Under the pieces are notes generated by a model. That model was not told the DNA's origin. It saw nothing but the letters and a program-made list of their open reading frames with translations, and ran no database searches. From contig USSH01000040.1 of NCBI GenBank assembly GCA_900557435.1, positions 1-12,201 on the forward strand: 12,201 nt of DNA. Direction: 5' to 3'. Below, piece after piece: positions 6,355 through 12,201 of this stretch. Every line of letters begins with the position of its first letter. The stretch's first letter is position 1. The DNA comes from an uncultured Coprococcus sp. (GTDB taxonomy: Bacteria > Bacillota > Clostridia > Lachnospirales > Lachnospiraceae). Position numbers and translations under genes: made by a program.

Positions 6355-6414
6355 AATCTGGAGTGAAAAAGTTTGAAGTGAAATAATTCTGAGTGAAATA
6401 ACCTGGAATAAAAT
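6355..6414. repeat. Degenerate 15-bp tandem repeat in the leader of the second HAD gene
   Basis: Four units follow one another: AATCTGGAGTGAAAAA (6355-6370), GTTTGAAGTGAAAT (6371-6384), AATTCTGAGTGAAAT (6385-6399), AACCTGGAATAAAAT (6400-6414). A fifth related copy, GATCTGAAGTACAAT (6330-6344), overlaps the -10 region. The shared core is CTGRAGTGAAAT. The last unit runs into the ribosome binding site. Roles as operator or RNA element are guesses. Confidence 0.7.
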
Positions 6415-6426
6415 GGAGGCGAAGAC

Positions 6427-7098
6427 ATGGTTGGTGCAGTTGTATTTGACATGGATGGGGTCATTCTTGATTCGGAGCAGCTGGTGGTGAGGAGCTGGCA
6501 GAAGATAGCTCAGAAATATAATATAGAGGATATAGAAAGGTTCTGCATAGCTGCACTTGGACTCAACCGTGAGGCAGCAAAGAAGCTGTTTGTTCGGATG
6601 TATGATGGCAGATATGGGGATGAGGAGAGATATGAAGTTCTGAAAGCCGAGATGGCTGCGGAGTTTCACCGCGCAGCATCAGAGGGAGAGCTCATTCTTA
6701 AGCCTGGAGTTGCCGATACTCTGAAGCTGCTGGATGATAACCATATTCCATGCGCTCTTGCCACGTCCACAAGAAAAGAGGTTGTCACCATGGAACTTAC
6801 TAATCTAGGTGTGATAGATTACTTTGATAAGCTTATATGCGGGGATATGGTGGAGAGAAGCAAACCGGCTCCCGATATTTTCCTTAAGGCATGTGGGGAG
6901 CTCGGCTTAGCTCCAGAGAATGCATTTGCCGTGGAGGATTCGTATAATGGTGTCAGGGCCGCCCATTCTGCTGGGATGAAGGTGGTCATGATTCCTGATC
7001 TGGTTCAGCCTGATGCCGAGATGCGAGAAAAAGCCCTTATCATATTTGATAACATGGACGGGTTTAAAGAGTATATCATGAAACTTGTCACAGCATGA
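6427..7098 (+). CDS. HAD-superfamily hydrolase, subfamily IA, beta-phosphoglucomutase-like fold (second copy)
   Basis: A 223-residue protein with a complete HAD motif set: FDMDGVI with Asp8 and Asp10, ATSTR with Thr113, Lys146 in SKPAPD, and VEDS with Glu170-Asp171. A helical cap lies between motifs I and II (about 17-85). It should be a cytosolic, Mg2+-dependent phosphatase or phosphomutase; the substrate is not readable. As in the first copy, the His20 of beta-phosphoglucomutase is absent (Val20). GGAGG (6415-6419) lies 7 nt before ATG. It has its own promoter and is closed by the strong terminator at 7139-7191. Similar length and motif spacing make it a likely but distant paralogue of the protein at 758-1408. 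Confidence 0.88.
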   Translation: MVGAVVFDMDGVILDSEQLVVRSWQKIAQKYNIEDIERFCIAALGLNREAAKKLFVRMYDGRYGDEERYEVLKAEMAAEFHRAASEGELILKPGVADTLKLLDDNHIPCALATSTRKEVVTMELTNLGVIDYFDKLICGDMVERSKPAPDIFLKACGELGLAPENAFAVEDSYNGVRAAHSAGMKVVMIPDLVQPDAEMREKALIIFDNMDGFKEYIMKLVTA

Positions 7099-7138
7099 CG
7101 GGGATACTAAAAAACAGAATAAGACACAGAAAATATAT

Positions 7139-7191
7139 AAAAAGAACTCCTGATGCAGAGAGAGCAAAGTCTCTGCGACAGGAGTTCTTTT
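7139..7191. terminator. Bidirectional intrinsic terminator between convergent genes
   Basis: AAAGAACTCCTG (7141-7152) pairs with CAGGAGTTCTTT (7179-7190), and GCAGAGA (7155-7161) with TCTCTGC (7170-7176). Together they form a 19-bp stem broken only by a 2-by-2 internal loop, with an 8-nt loop. The T-run on the + strand (7188-7191) and the A-run at 7139-7143, a T-run on the other strand, let it end transcripts from both the HAD gene and the dehydrogenase. Confidence 0.9.
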
Positions 7192-7270
7192 AGTTAGTTT
7201 TTAGGGTTTTAAGGGGGACTGGTGAGGTCCCATATATAACGTAAGAGTTCCGGCAAAGAACCGTCACGCT

Positions 7271-7296
7271 TTGATCTAATGGGTCAGTTAGATCAA
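7271..7296. repeat. Perfect 9-bp inverted repeat across the dehydrogenase stop codon
   Basis: TTGATCTAA (7271-7279) and TTAGATCAA (7288-7296) form a perfect stem with an 8-nt loop. One arm contains the stop codon and last codons of the dehydrogenase. No T-run follows in either direction, so it is not a terminator by itself. It may protect the mRNA 3' end. Confidence 0.7.
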
Positions 7297-8436
7297 TGAC
7301 TCGTAGAGCTTGGTGATATCCTCTACGCTAGTCTCTTTTGGATTGCCCGGACGACATGCGTCATCGTAGGCTGACTGAGCCAGGAATGGAATATCCTCTG
7401 GCTTTACGATGTCCTTCAGATCTGCAGGTATTCCTACGTCCTTGGACAGCTGGCGAACTGCATCTACAGCAGCTTTTCTGTACTCATCCTGAGTCATGTC
7501 GTCTACGCCCTTAACGCCCATGGCTCTTGCTATCTCACGATACTTTTCTCCTGTAGCCTCTGCATTGTATTCCATTACAGTAGGAAGGATGATCGCATTG
7601 GCAACACCGTGAGGGGTGTCATAAAGAGCTCCCAGTGGATGTGCCATTGAGTGGACTATTCCAAGTCCGACATTTGAAAATCCCATGCCTGCAACGTACT
7701 GTCCGAGAGCCATGTCTGCACGGCCCTCAGGTGTTCCCTCAACAGAAGCACGGAGTGAACGGCTTATTATTTCTATAGCCTTAAGATGGAACATATCTGA
7801 CAATTCCCATGCTGCAGCTGTGATATAGCCTTCTATAGCGTGTGTCAGCGCATCCATACCGGTAGCAGCTGTGAGTCCCTTTGGCATAGAACTCATCATA
7901 TCAGGATCGACAAATGCGACAACCGGGATGTCCTTAGGATCAACACATACCATCTTTCTATTCTTTTCAACATCAGTTATAACATAGTTGATGGTAACTT
8001 CAGCCGCGGTTCCGGCTGTTGTAGGAACTGCAAATATAGGTATGGATTTATTCTTTGTAGGTGCAACGCCCTCGAGACTTCTGATGTCTGCGAAGTCTGG
8101 GTTGGCGATGACAATTCCAATGCCTTTTGCGGTGTCCATTGAAGAACCGCCACCAATTGCAATTATGTAGTCTGCAGCAGCTGATTTGAAAGCATCAACT
8201 CCGAGCTGTACATTCTCTATTGTTGGATTTGGCTTAATGTTTGAATAGATTTCATATGCAAGACCTGCTTCATCAAGTACGTCTGTAACTTTTTTGGTTA
8301 CACCAAACTTGATAAGATCAGGATCGGAACATACGAGAGCTTTTGCGAATCCTCTTCCGATAGCTTCAGTAGCAATCTCGGCGATTGCACCTGCACCGTG
8401 GTAAGAAGTTTCATTAAGTACAAATCTGTTAGCCAT
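7288..8436 (-). CDS. fucO: Iron-dependent (group III) alcohol dehydrogenase, lactaldehyde reductase/FucO-like
   Basis: A 382-residue protein, the length of E. coli FucO, and similar to it along its whole length as I recall that sequence (MANR start, PTTAGTAAEVTINYVITD, TGMDALTHAIEGYIT, YVAGMGFSNVGLG). FucO reduces lactaldehyde to 1,2-propanediol with NADH. The Fe2+ ligands are conserved with a one-residue offset: Asp195, His199, His262, His276. GGGS (95-98) and Asp38 in the nucleotide fold point to NAD(H). The start is at 8436 because AAGGAGGAG (complement of 8445-8453) lies 8 nt before it and the protein then begins exactly like the family. No fucose or rhamnose genes are nearby, so general aldehyde/alcohol turnover (ethanol, butanol, propanediol) is equally possible. 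It faces against all its neighbours and has its own promoter. Confidence 0.9.
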   Translation of the reverse strand: MANRFVLNETSYHGAGAIAEIATEAIGRGFAKALVCSDPDLIKFGVTKKVTDVLDEAGLAYEIYSNIKPNPTIENVQLGVDAFKSAAADYIIAIGGGSSMDTAKGIGIVIANPDFADIRSLEGVAPTKNKSIPIFAVPTTAGTAAEVTINYVITDVEKNRKMVCVDPKDIPVVAFVDPDMMSSMPKGLTAATGMDALTHAIEGYITAAAWELSDMFHLKAIEIISRSLRASVEGTPEGRADMALGQYVAGMGFSNVGLGIVHSMAHPLGALYDTPHGVANAIILPTVMEYNAEATGEKYREIARAMGVKGVDDMTQDEYRKAAVDAVRQLSKDVGIPADLKDIVKPEDIPFLAQSAYDDACRPGNPKETSVEDITKLYESLI

Positions 8437-8532
8437 AACAGTAACTCCTCCTTTGATTTTGATATTTTTTGAACTTTTGATTGACATGCACATGAGCATA
8501 TTGCACAAAAGCTTTGTTAAAATACTAATACT

Positions 8533-8560
8533 ATTATAACATTTACACAAAAATATTCAA
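8533..8560 (-). promoter_or_regulatory. Extended -10 promoter of the alcohol dehydrogenase gene
   Basis: Read on the complement: TTGAAT (8560-8555, 4/6), a 16-bp spacer, then TGT-TATAAT with the -10 at 8538-8533. Transcription would start near 8526, leaving a leader of about 90 nt. The arrangement (weak -35, 16 bp, TGTTATAAT) is the same as at the SCIFF peptide promoter. Confidence 0.7.
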
Positions 8561-8568
8561 TGCAAATA

Positions 8569-8601
8569 ATAGTCAAAATGAATTTATTTATAGTCAAAAT
8601 G
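8569..8601. promoter_or_regulatory. Two 12-bp direct repeats upstream of the dehydrogenase promoter (candidate activator site)
   Basis: ATAGTCAAAATG occurs exactly twice, at 8569-8580 and 8590-8601. The starts are 21 bp apart, about two helical turns, so both lie on the same face of the DNA. Relative to the predicted start near 8526 they cover about -43 to -75, the usual place for an activator. The regulator is not identifiable from the window. Confidence 0.6.
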
Positions 8602-8646
8602 GCATAAAGTTGTATTAAGTGCGATGGTTTGATAAAATAATTAAGT

Positions 8647-8676
8647 TGGACAGCACGTATGTAAAAGTCATATGAT
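8647..8676 (+). promoter_or_regulatory. Promoter of recJ
   Basis: TGGACA (8647-8652, 5/6) and TATGAT (8671-8676, 5/6) are separated by 18 bp, with an expected start near 8683. It would serve recJ and, by read-through, apt and relA. Confidence 0.5.
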
Positions 8677-8714
8677 AAAAATGCAGTGGCCGCAAAACAT
8701 AGGAGATTGGAAAA

Positions 8715-10616
8715 ATGGCAAGAACATCAGAAGAACAAGCAATTTTAGACAGGTATATAATGAAGTCGAAATGGTCAATAATGAGTAAAAGGGCGGATTT
8801 TAATGCTATAGGGGAGAAATACGGAATAGATCCCGTAGTGGCAAGGGTAATAACAAACAGGGATGTATATGGCGATGAAGCGATCAATATGTATCTGAAT
8901 GGCGGCTTTGAACTTTTACACGATCCGGCACTTATGAAAGACCTTCCGGAAGGCTGCGAAATAATTCTGGACAAGCTCAAAAATAATAAAAAGATCCGAA
9001 TCATATCAGATTATGACGTGGATGGAGTGACATCAAACTACATACTTCTTCTAGGAATGAAAAAGGTATGGGCTGTTCTCCACGGATCCGAGCCGGATTG
9101 TTGTGAGGTTGTGGACTATGATATTCCGCATAGAATACATGACGGATATGGAATAAAAAAGAGGCTCATTGACGTAGCAAGAGCAGACGGGGTGGATACT
9201 ATAATAACATGTGACAACGGAATAGCGGCATATGAACAGGTAGAATATGCAAAATCACTAGGCATGACGATCATAGTCACAGACCATCATCAGGTTCCGT
9301 CTACTGAGAACGAGGACGGAACAAAGGAATACATTCTTCCGCCCGCTGATGCGGTCATAGATAACCAGAGAGTTGATTGCCAATATCCATTTAAGGGACT
9401 GTGCGGTGCCGGAGTTGCATGTAAGTTTATACAGTATCTGTACAGAAAGAGTGGTATAGACGAACACGATGTAACCGAATTTTTTGAGGTTTTGGGGCTT
9501 GCGACTGATTGTGATATCATGGATCTTGTTGACGAGAACAGGATATTTGTAAAATATGCTTTAGAGAGTTTGAAGAACAGTAAAAATCCCGGGCTTAATG
9601 CACTTATGAGGCTCAGCGGAAGAAACGAAAAAAAGATATCTACATATGACCTGGGATTCCTCATAGGACCATGTATAAATGCCGCAGGCAGACTGGGGGA
9701 TGCGAAGACAAGTCTTGAATTTCTCCTTGAGACGGACGAGAATGAAGCGGAGATAAAAGCAGCGGAACTGATCCAGATAAACAACGAGAGAAAATCAATG
9801 ACGGAGAACGGTGTCAAGCTTATCACCAGACAGCTTGAGGATGCAACTATAAGCAAGAGATTTGGAGAGGCTGCAACTCTGGCAGACAAAGTTCTTGTGG
9901 TGTACATACAGGAAGTACATGAGAGTTTGGTCGGAATAATAGCCAGCAAGATTAAAGAGGCATACAACAGACCTGTTCTTGTGTTTACGGACAGTGAAAA
10001 ACAGGGAATCCTCAAGGGCTCGGGAAGGTCAATAGAGAGCTACAACATGTTTGAAGAGTTAAGCCGTGTGAAAACATATTTCACTGAGTTTGGCGGTCAT
10101 GCTATGGCGGCAGGGTTCTCGATAGAAGCGCAGAAATTAGATGAACTCAGGCATGTACTAAATGCAAATACAGATCTCACGGACGAAGATATAACACCCA
10201 AGGTCAGGATTGATGCAGCCATGCCGCTTTCGTATCTCTTTGGAAATGACCTGAGACTTACAGAGCAGCTGTATCTGCTTGAACCGTATGGAAAGGGTAA
10301 CAGAAGGGCATTGTTCGGTCAGGCAGGGGTTCCGGTGTGCAAGGCTGTCGTATATGGAAAAAACGGTAATGTCCTTAAGCTCACTCTTGCAGCCGGCGAA
10401 CGTCAGTATATGGAAGCTATATATTTTAATCCTGAAGAGTTCGTTAATAACATAAAACAGTGGTTTGGTGAGGATGAATGTGATAAAATGTTAAATGGTC
10501 GTCCGAACAATGTATTGATAGACATTATTTATTATCCAGAGATAAATGAGTTTAGAGGCAGGCGAAGCGTACAGATCAAGCTGGATAGGTACGATAAGGG
10601 AGAGCAGCCTGATTAA
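8715..10616 (+). CDS. recJ: Single-stranded-DNA-specific exonuclease RecJ (divergent DHH/DHHA1 type)
   Basis: A 633-residue DHH-family nuclease; RecJ degrades single-stranded DNA 5' to 3' in recombination and repair. The DHH domain holds SDYDVDG (98-104), TCDNG with Asp167, TDHH (189-192), CGAGVACK (230-237) and Asp267 in the fourth metal-binding motif. The DHHA1 domain holds KGSGRS (434-439) and FGGHAMAAG (459-467). A C-terminal OB-like region includes EPYGKGN (523-529). Two usually strong motifs are altered: the family's WHEGVIGI reads VHESLVGI (401-408), and the ADxVPL region reads CDIMDL. It is longer than E. coli RecJ (577). A RecJ-like DHH phosphoesterase with another substrate is possible, but the position before apt and relA supports RecJ. 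AGGAG (8701-8705) lies 9 nt before ATG. Confidence 0.87.
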   Translation: MARTSEEQAILDRYIMKSKWSIMSKRADFNAIGEKYGIDPVVARVITNRDVYGDEAINMYLNGGFELLHDPALMKDLPEGCEIILDKLKNNKKIRIISDYDVDGVTSNYILLLGMKKVWAVLHGSEPDCCEVVDYDIPHRIHDGYGIKKRLIDVARADGVDTIITCDNGIAAYEQVEYAKSLGMTIIVTDHHQVPSTENEDGTKEYILPPADAVIDNQRVDCQYPFKGLCGAGVACKFIQYLYRKSGIDEHDVTEFFEVLGLATDCDIMDLVDENRIFVKYALESLKNSKNPGLNALMRLSGRNEKKISTYDLGFLIGPCINAAGRLGDAKTSLEFLLETDENEAEIKAAELIQINNERKSMTENGVKLITRQLEDATISKRFGEAATLADKVLVVYIQEVHESLVGIIASKIKEAYNRPVLVFTDSEKQGILKGSGRSIESYNMFEELSRVKTYFTEFGGHAMAAGFSIEAQKLDELRHVLNANTDLTDEDITPKVRIDAAMPLSYLFGNDLRLTEQLYLLEPYGKGNRRALFGQAGVPVCKAVVYGKNGNVLKLTLAAGERQYMEAIYFNPEEFVNNIKQWFGEDECDKMLNGRPNNVLIDIIYYPEINEFRGRRSVQIKLDRYDKGEQPD

Positions 10617-10705
10617 GGAGGACTTTGATTGGGATGTTGATATAGAACATATATAGCATGATGCAGGAGTCTGTCGGTGTATGGCAGCAGAAACAGGAGG
10701 ATAAA

Positions 10706-11230
10706 ATGAGCGAGGTAGAAAAGTATATTAAGAGTATTCCGGATTTCCCACAGCCGGGGATCATATTCAGGGATGTGACAAGTGTGACAGAGGATCCTGA
10801 AGGAATGAAACTTGCCATTGATGAGATGGACAAGCTTTTGGATGGCGTGGATTATGATGTCATAGCAGGTGCCGAGTCCAGAGGGTTTATATTTGGCGCA
10901 CCGCTGGCTTATAAGAACGGTAAGGGACTTGTGCTTGTGAGAAAGAAAGGCAAACTTCCTAGAGAGACCGTGGAGATGTCATATGATCTAGAGTATGGAC
11001 AGGCAACGATAGAGATACATAAGGATTCCATAAAGCCGGGAGAGAAGGTTGTTCTTGTGGACGACCTTATAGCAACCGGAGGAACCATTGAAGCTGCTGC
11101 CAAGCTCATTGAAAGTCTGGGCGGTATTGTCGTCAAGATGGTGTTCCTGATAGAGCTGACAGATCTGAAGGGCAGAGAGAGATTATCCAAGTACGATGTA
11201 GCTTCTGTTGTACAGTTTGACGGAGAGTAG
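10706..11230 (+). CDS. apt: Adenine phosphoribosyltransferase
   Basis: A 174-residue enzyme that joins adenine to PRPP to give AMP in purine salvage. The N-terminus IPDFPQPGIIFRDVT (11-25) is the family hallmark, AGAESRGFIFG (54-64) is the conserved central block, and VVLVDDLIATGGT (115-127) is the PRPP-binding motif with Asp119-Asp120. The start at 10706 has AGGAGG (10695-10700) 5 nt upstream and gives the normal length. An in-frame ATG at 10658 would add 16 residues unlike the family and lacks a binding site. It lies 89 bp after recJ and 49 bp before relA, with no terminator seen in either gap, so the three are probably co-transcribed. Confidence 0.96.
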   Translation: MSEVEKYIKSIPDFPQPGIIFRDVTSVTEDPEGMKLAIDEMDKLLDGVDYDVIAGAESRGFIFGAPLAYKNGKGLVLVRKKGKLPRETVEMSYDLEYGQATIEIHKDSIKPGEKVVLVDDLIATGGTIEAAAKLIESLGGIVVKMVFLIELTDLKGRERLSKYDVASVVQFDGE

Positions 11231-11270
11231 TACTGAAATATCATATAAAGCAAATCAATATAGGAAGCGT

Positions 11271-11277
11271 GGTGATC
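11271..11277 (+). promoter_or_regulatory. Unusual ribosome binding site of relA
   Basis: GGTGATC matches the complement of the 16S rRNA tail (AGGAGGTGATC) in its downstream half instead of the usual AGGAGG core. It ends 2 nt before ATG 11280, which is the normal register once aligned to the rRNA. AGGAAG at 11262-11267 may help. Confidence 0.5.
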
Positions 11278-11279
11278 GT

Positions 11280-12201
11280 ATGAGCGAGATATTAGATAAG
11301 ACACAGGACAATATAATATCTGAGGAGACTAAGAAGGCAGCTGAGGTTGGCGTGCTCACGACTGAGCAGGCGACAAAAAATGGAATAGTGGCTATAGAGA
11401 AGGCTCTTGCTGCGGGAAAAGCAGTTCCACAGAATCAGTTGATGAAGATTGAGGAACAGACAAATAAACAGGCACGCGCGAAGAGGGAGATAGATCTGTC
11501 AACTCCTGCTGACTTTACCCCGCCGGAGGATCTTTACAGGGAACTTATAAACAGGATTCTCACATACCACCCATCGGCTGATATAACCATGATTGAGAAG
11601 GCGTACAAGGTTGCCGATACAGCACATAAAGGTCAGCTTAGAAAGTCGGGAGAGCCATATATCATGCACCCGCTTAATGTAGCGATCATACTGGCGGAGC
11701 TGGAACTTGATAAGGAGACGATAGTTGCCGGAATACTTCATGATGTTGTCGAGGATACAGTTATGACGTCTGAGGAGATAGCAAATGAATTCTCCGAGGA
11801 AGTGGCATTTCTCGTGGATGGCGTAACAAAGCTGACACAGCTTAAGATGACCACGGACAAGATAGAGGTTCAGGCTGAGAATCTGAGGAAGATGTTCCTG
11901 TCAATGGCAAAGGATATCAGGGTTATATTGATAAAGCTTGCGGACAGACTGCATAACCTCAGAACTCTTCAGTACCAGTCTCCAGAGAAGCAGATAGAGA
12001 AAGCCAGGGAGACGATGGACATATATGCGCCTATAGCGCACAGACTCGGCATCAGCAAGATTAAAGTAGAATTGGATGATCTGTCCATGAGATATCTCAT
12101 GCCGGAGGTTTACAATGATCTCAAAGCCCAGATTGATGAAAAGCTTACCGAGAGGGATGCTTACATCAAGAGAGTTGTCGCTGATGTTAAGAAGCATATA
12201 G
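11280..12201 (+). CDS. relA: RelA/SpoT-type (p)ppGpp synthetase/hydrolase, N-terminal part (runs off the window)
   Basis: 307 codons are visible and the frame is still open. The product makes and degrades (p)ppGpp, the stringent-response alarmone. The hydrolase HD domain begins near residue 104 and looks intact: RKSGEPYIMHP with His130, GILHDVVEDT with His154-Asp155 and Glu158-Asp159, and KLADRLHNLRTL with Asp222. YAPIAHRLGISKIK (249-262) leads towards the synthetase domain, which lies beyond the end. An intact HD site indicates a bifunctional Rel. The N-terminus is unusual: about 75-80 polar, Lys/Glu/Gln/Ala-rich residues come before the point where Bacillus RelA aligns. ATG 11280 is the only start with a plausible binding site; the next Met (residue 55) has none. 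The gene is normally named rel or relA. Confidence 0.92.
   Translation, partial: MSEILDKTQDNIISEETKKAAEVGVLTTEQATKNGIVAIEKALAAGKAVPQNQLMKIEEQTNKQARAKREIDLSTPADFTPPEDLYRELINRILTYHPSADITMIEKAYKVADTAHKGQLRKSGEPYIMHPLNVAIILAELELDKETIVAGILHDVVEDTVMTSEEIANEFSEEVAFLVDGVTKLTQLKMTTDKIEVQAENLRKMFLSMAKDIRVILIKLADRLHNLRTLQYQSPEKQIEKARETMDIYAPIAHRLGISKIKVELDDLSMRYLMPEVYNDLKAQIDEKLTERDAYIKRVVADVKKHI

Noticed and set aside
8437..8550. Longer N-terminus for the alcohol dehydrogenase, starting at 8550 on the complement
   Set aside because: It would overlap the predicted promoter, adds residues unlike any FucO, and has no ribosome binding site. ATG 8436 has AAGGAGGAG and the family's MANR start.
10625..10655. 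Possible separate promoter for apt (TTGATT ... TATATA)
   Set aside because: The spacer is 19 bp and the -10 is poor. recJ-apt read-through is the simpler explanation.
10658..10705. Earlier apt start at ATG 10658
   Set aside because: It has no Shine-Dalgarno, and the 16 added residues do not resemble Apt. ATG 10706 has AGGAGG at the right distance.

Overview
The window looks like chromosomal DNA from a Gram-positive anaerobe of the Clostridia, most likely family Lachnospiraceae (Coprococcus/Butyrivibrio type). The evidence is moderately AT-rich DNA, strong AGGAGG-type ribosome binding sites, and a SCIFF peptide with its radical SAM maturase. The gene string secDF ... recJ-apt-relA, familiar from Firmicutes, supports the same placement. 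No mobile element, CRISPR array, tRNA or rRNA was seen.

Layout. 3-737: C-terminal part of a membrane-anchored Ig-like surface protein, apparently in one transcript with a HAD hydrolase (758-1408). 1409-1777: a 369-bp gene-free stretch with a 17/34-bp tandem repeat, a large hairpin ending in a T-run, an A-rich T-poor stretch with a 14-bp tandem repeat, and a possible six-codon leader ORF. 1778-2122: small four-helix membrane protein of the TIGR04086 type. 2132-3897: the SCIFF (ranthipeptide) cassette, made up of a strong promoter, a 49-residue six-cysteine precursor (2196-2345), an intergenic hairpin, and a 458-residue SPASM radical SAM maturase. 4040-6238: a fused SecD-SecF. 6274-6311: terminator, followed at once by a promoter and a second HAD hydrolase (6427-7098). 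7139-7191: bidirectional terminator shared with a convergent FucO-like alcohol dehydrogenase (complement 7288-8436). That gene has its own promoter and a pair of upstream direct repeats. 8715 to the end: recJ, apt and the first 307 codons of a RelA/SpoT synthetase-hydrolase.

How the parts relate. The centre of interest is the SCIFF pair. The maturase should install Cys-derived thioether links in the small peptide, which lies just upstream under a strong extended -10 promoter. No dedicated exporter or leader protease is visible nearby; the closest export gene is secDF, directly downstream. recJ, apt and relA are housekeeping genes (ssDNA repair, adenine salvage, (p)ppGpp metabolism) in their usual order. 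The second HAD gene and the oppositely oriented dehydrogenase sit between secDF and recJ and look like a lineage-specific insertion into an old gene string.

Limits. All family names come from recognising motifs by eye. No database search, fold calculation or alignment was run. Promoters and hairpins are pattern calls.
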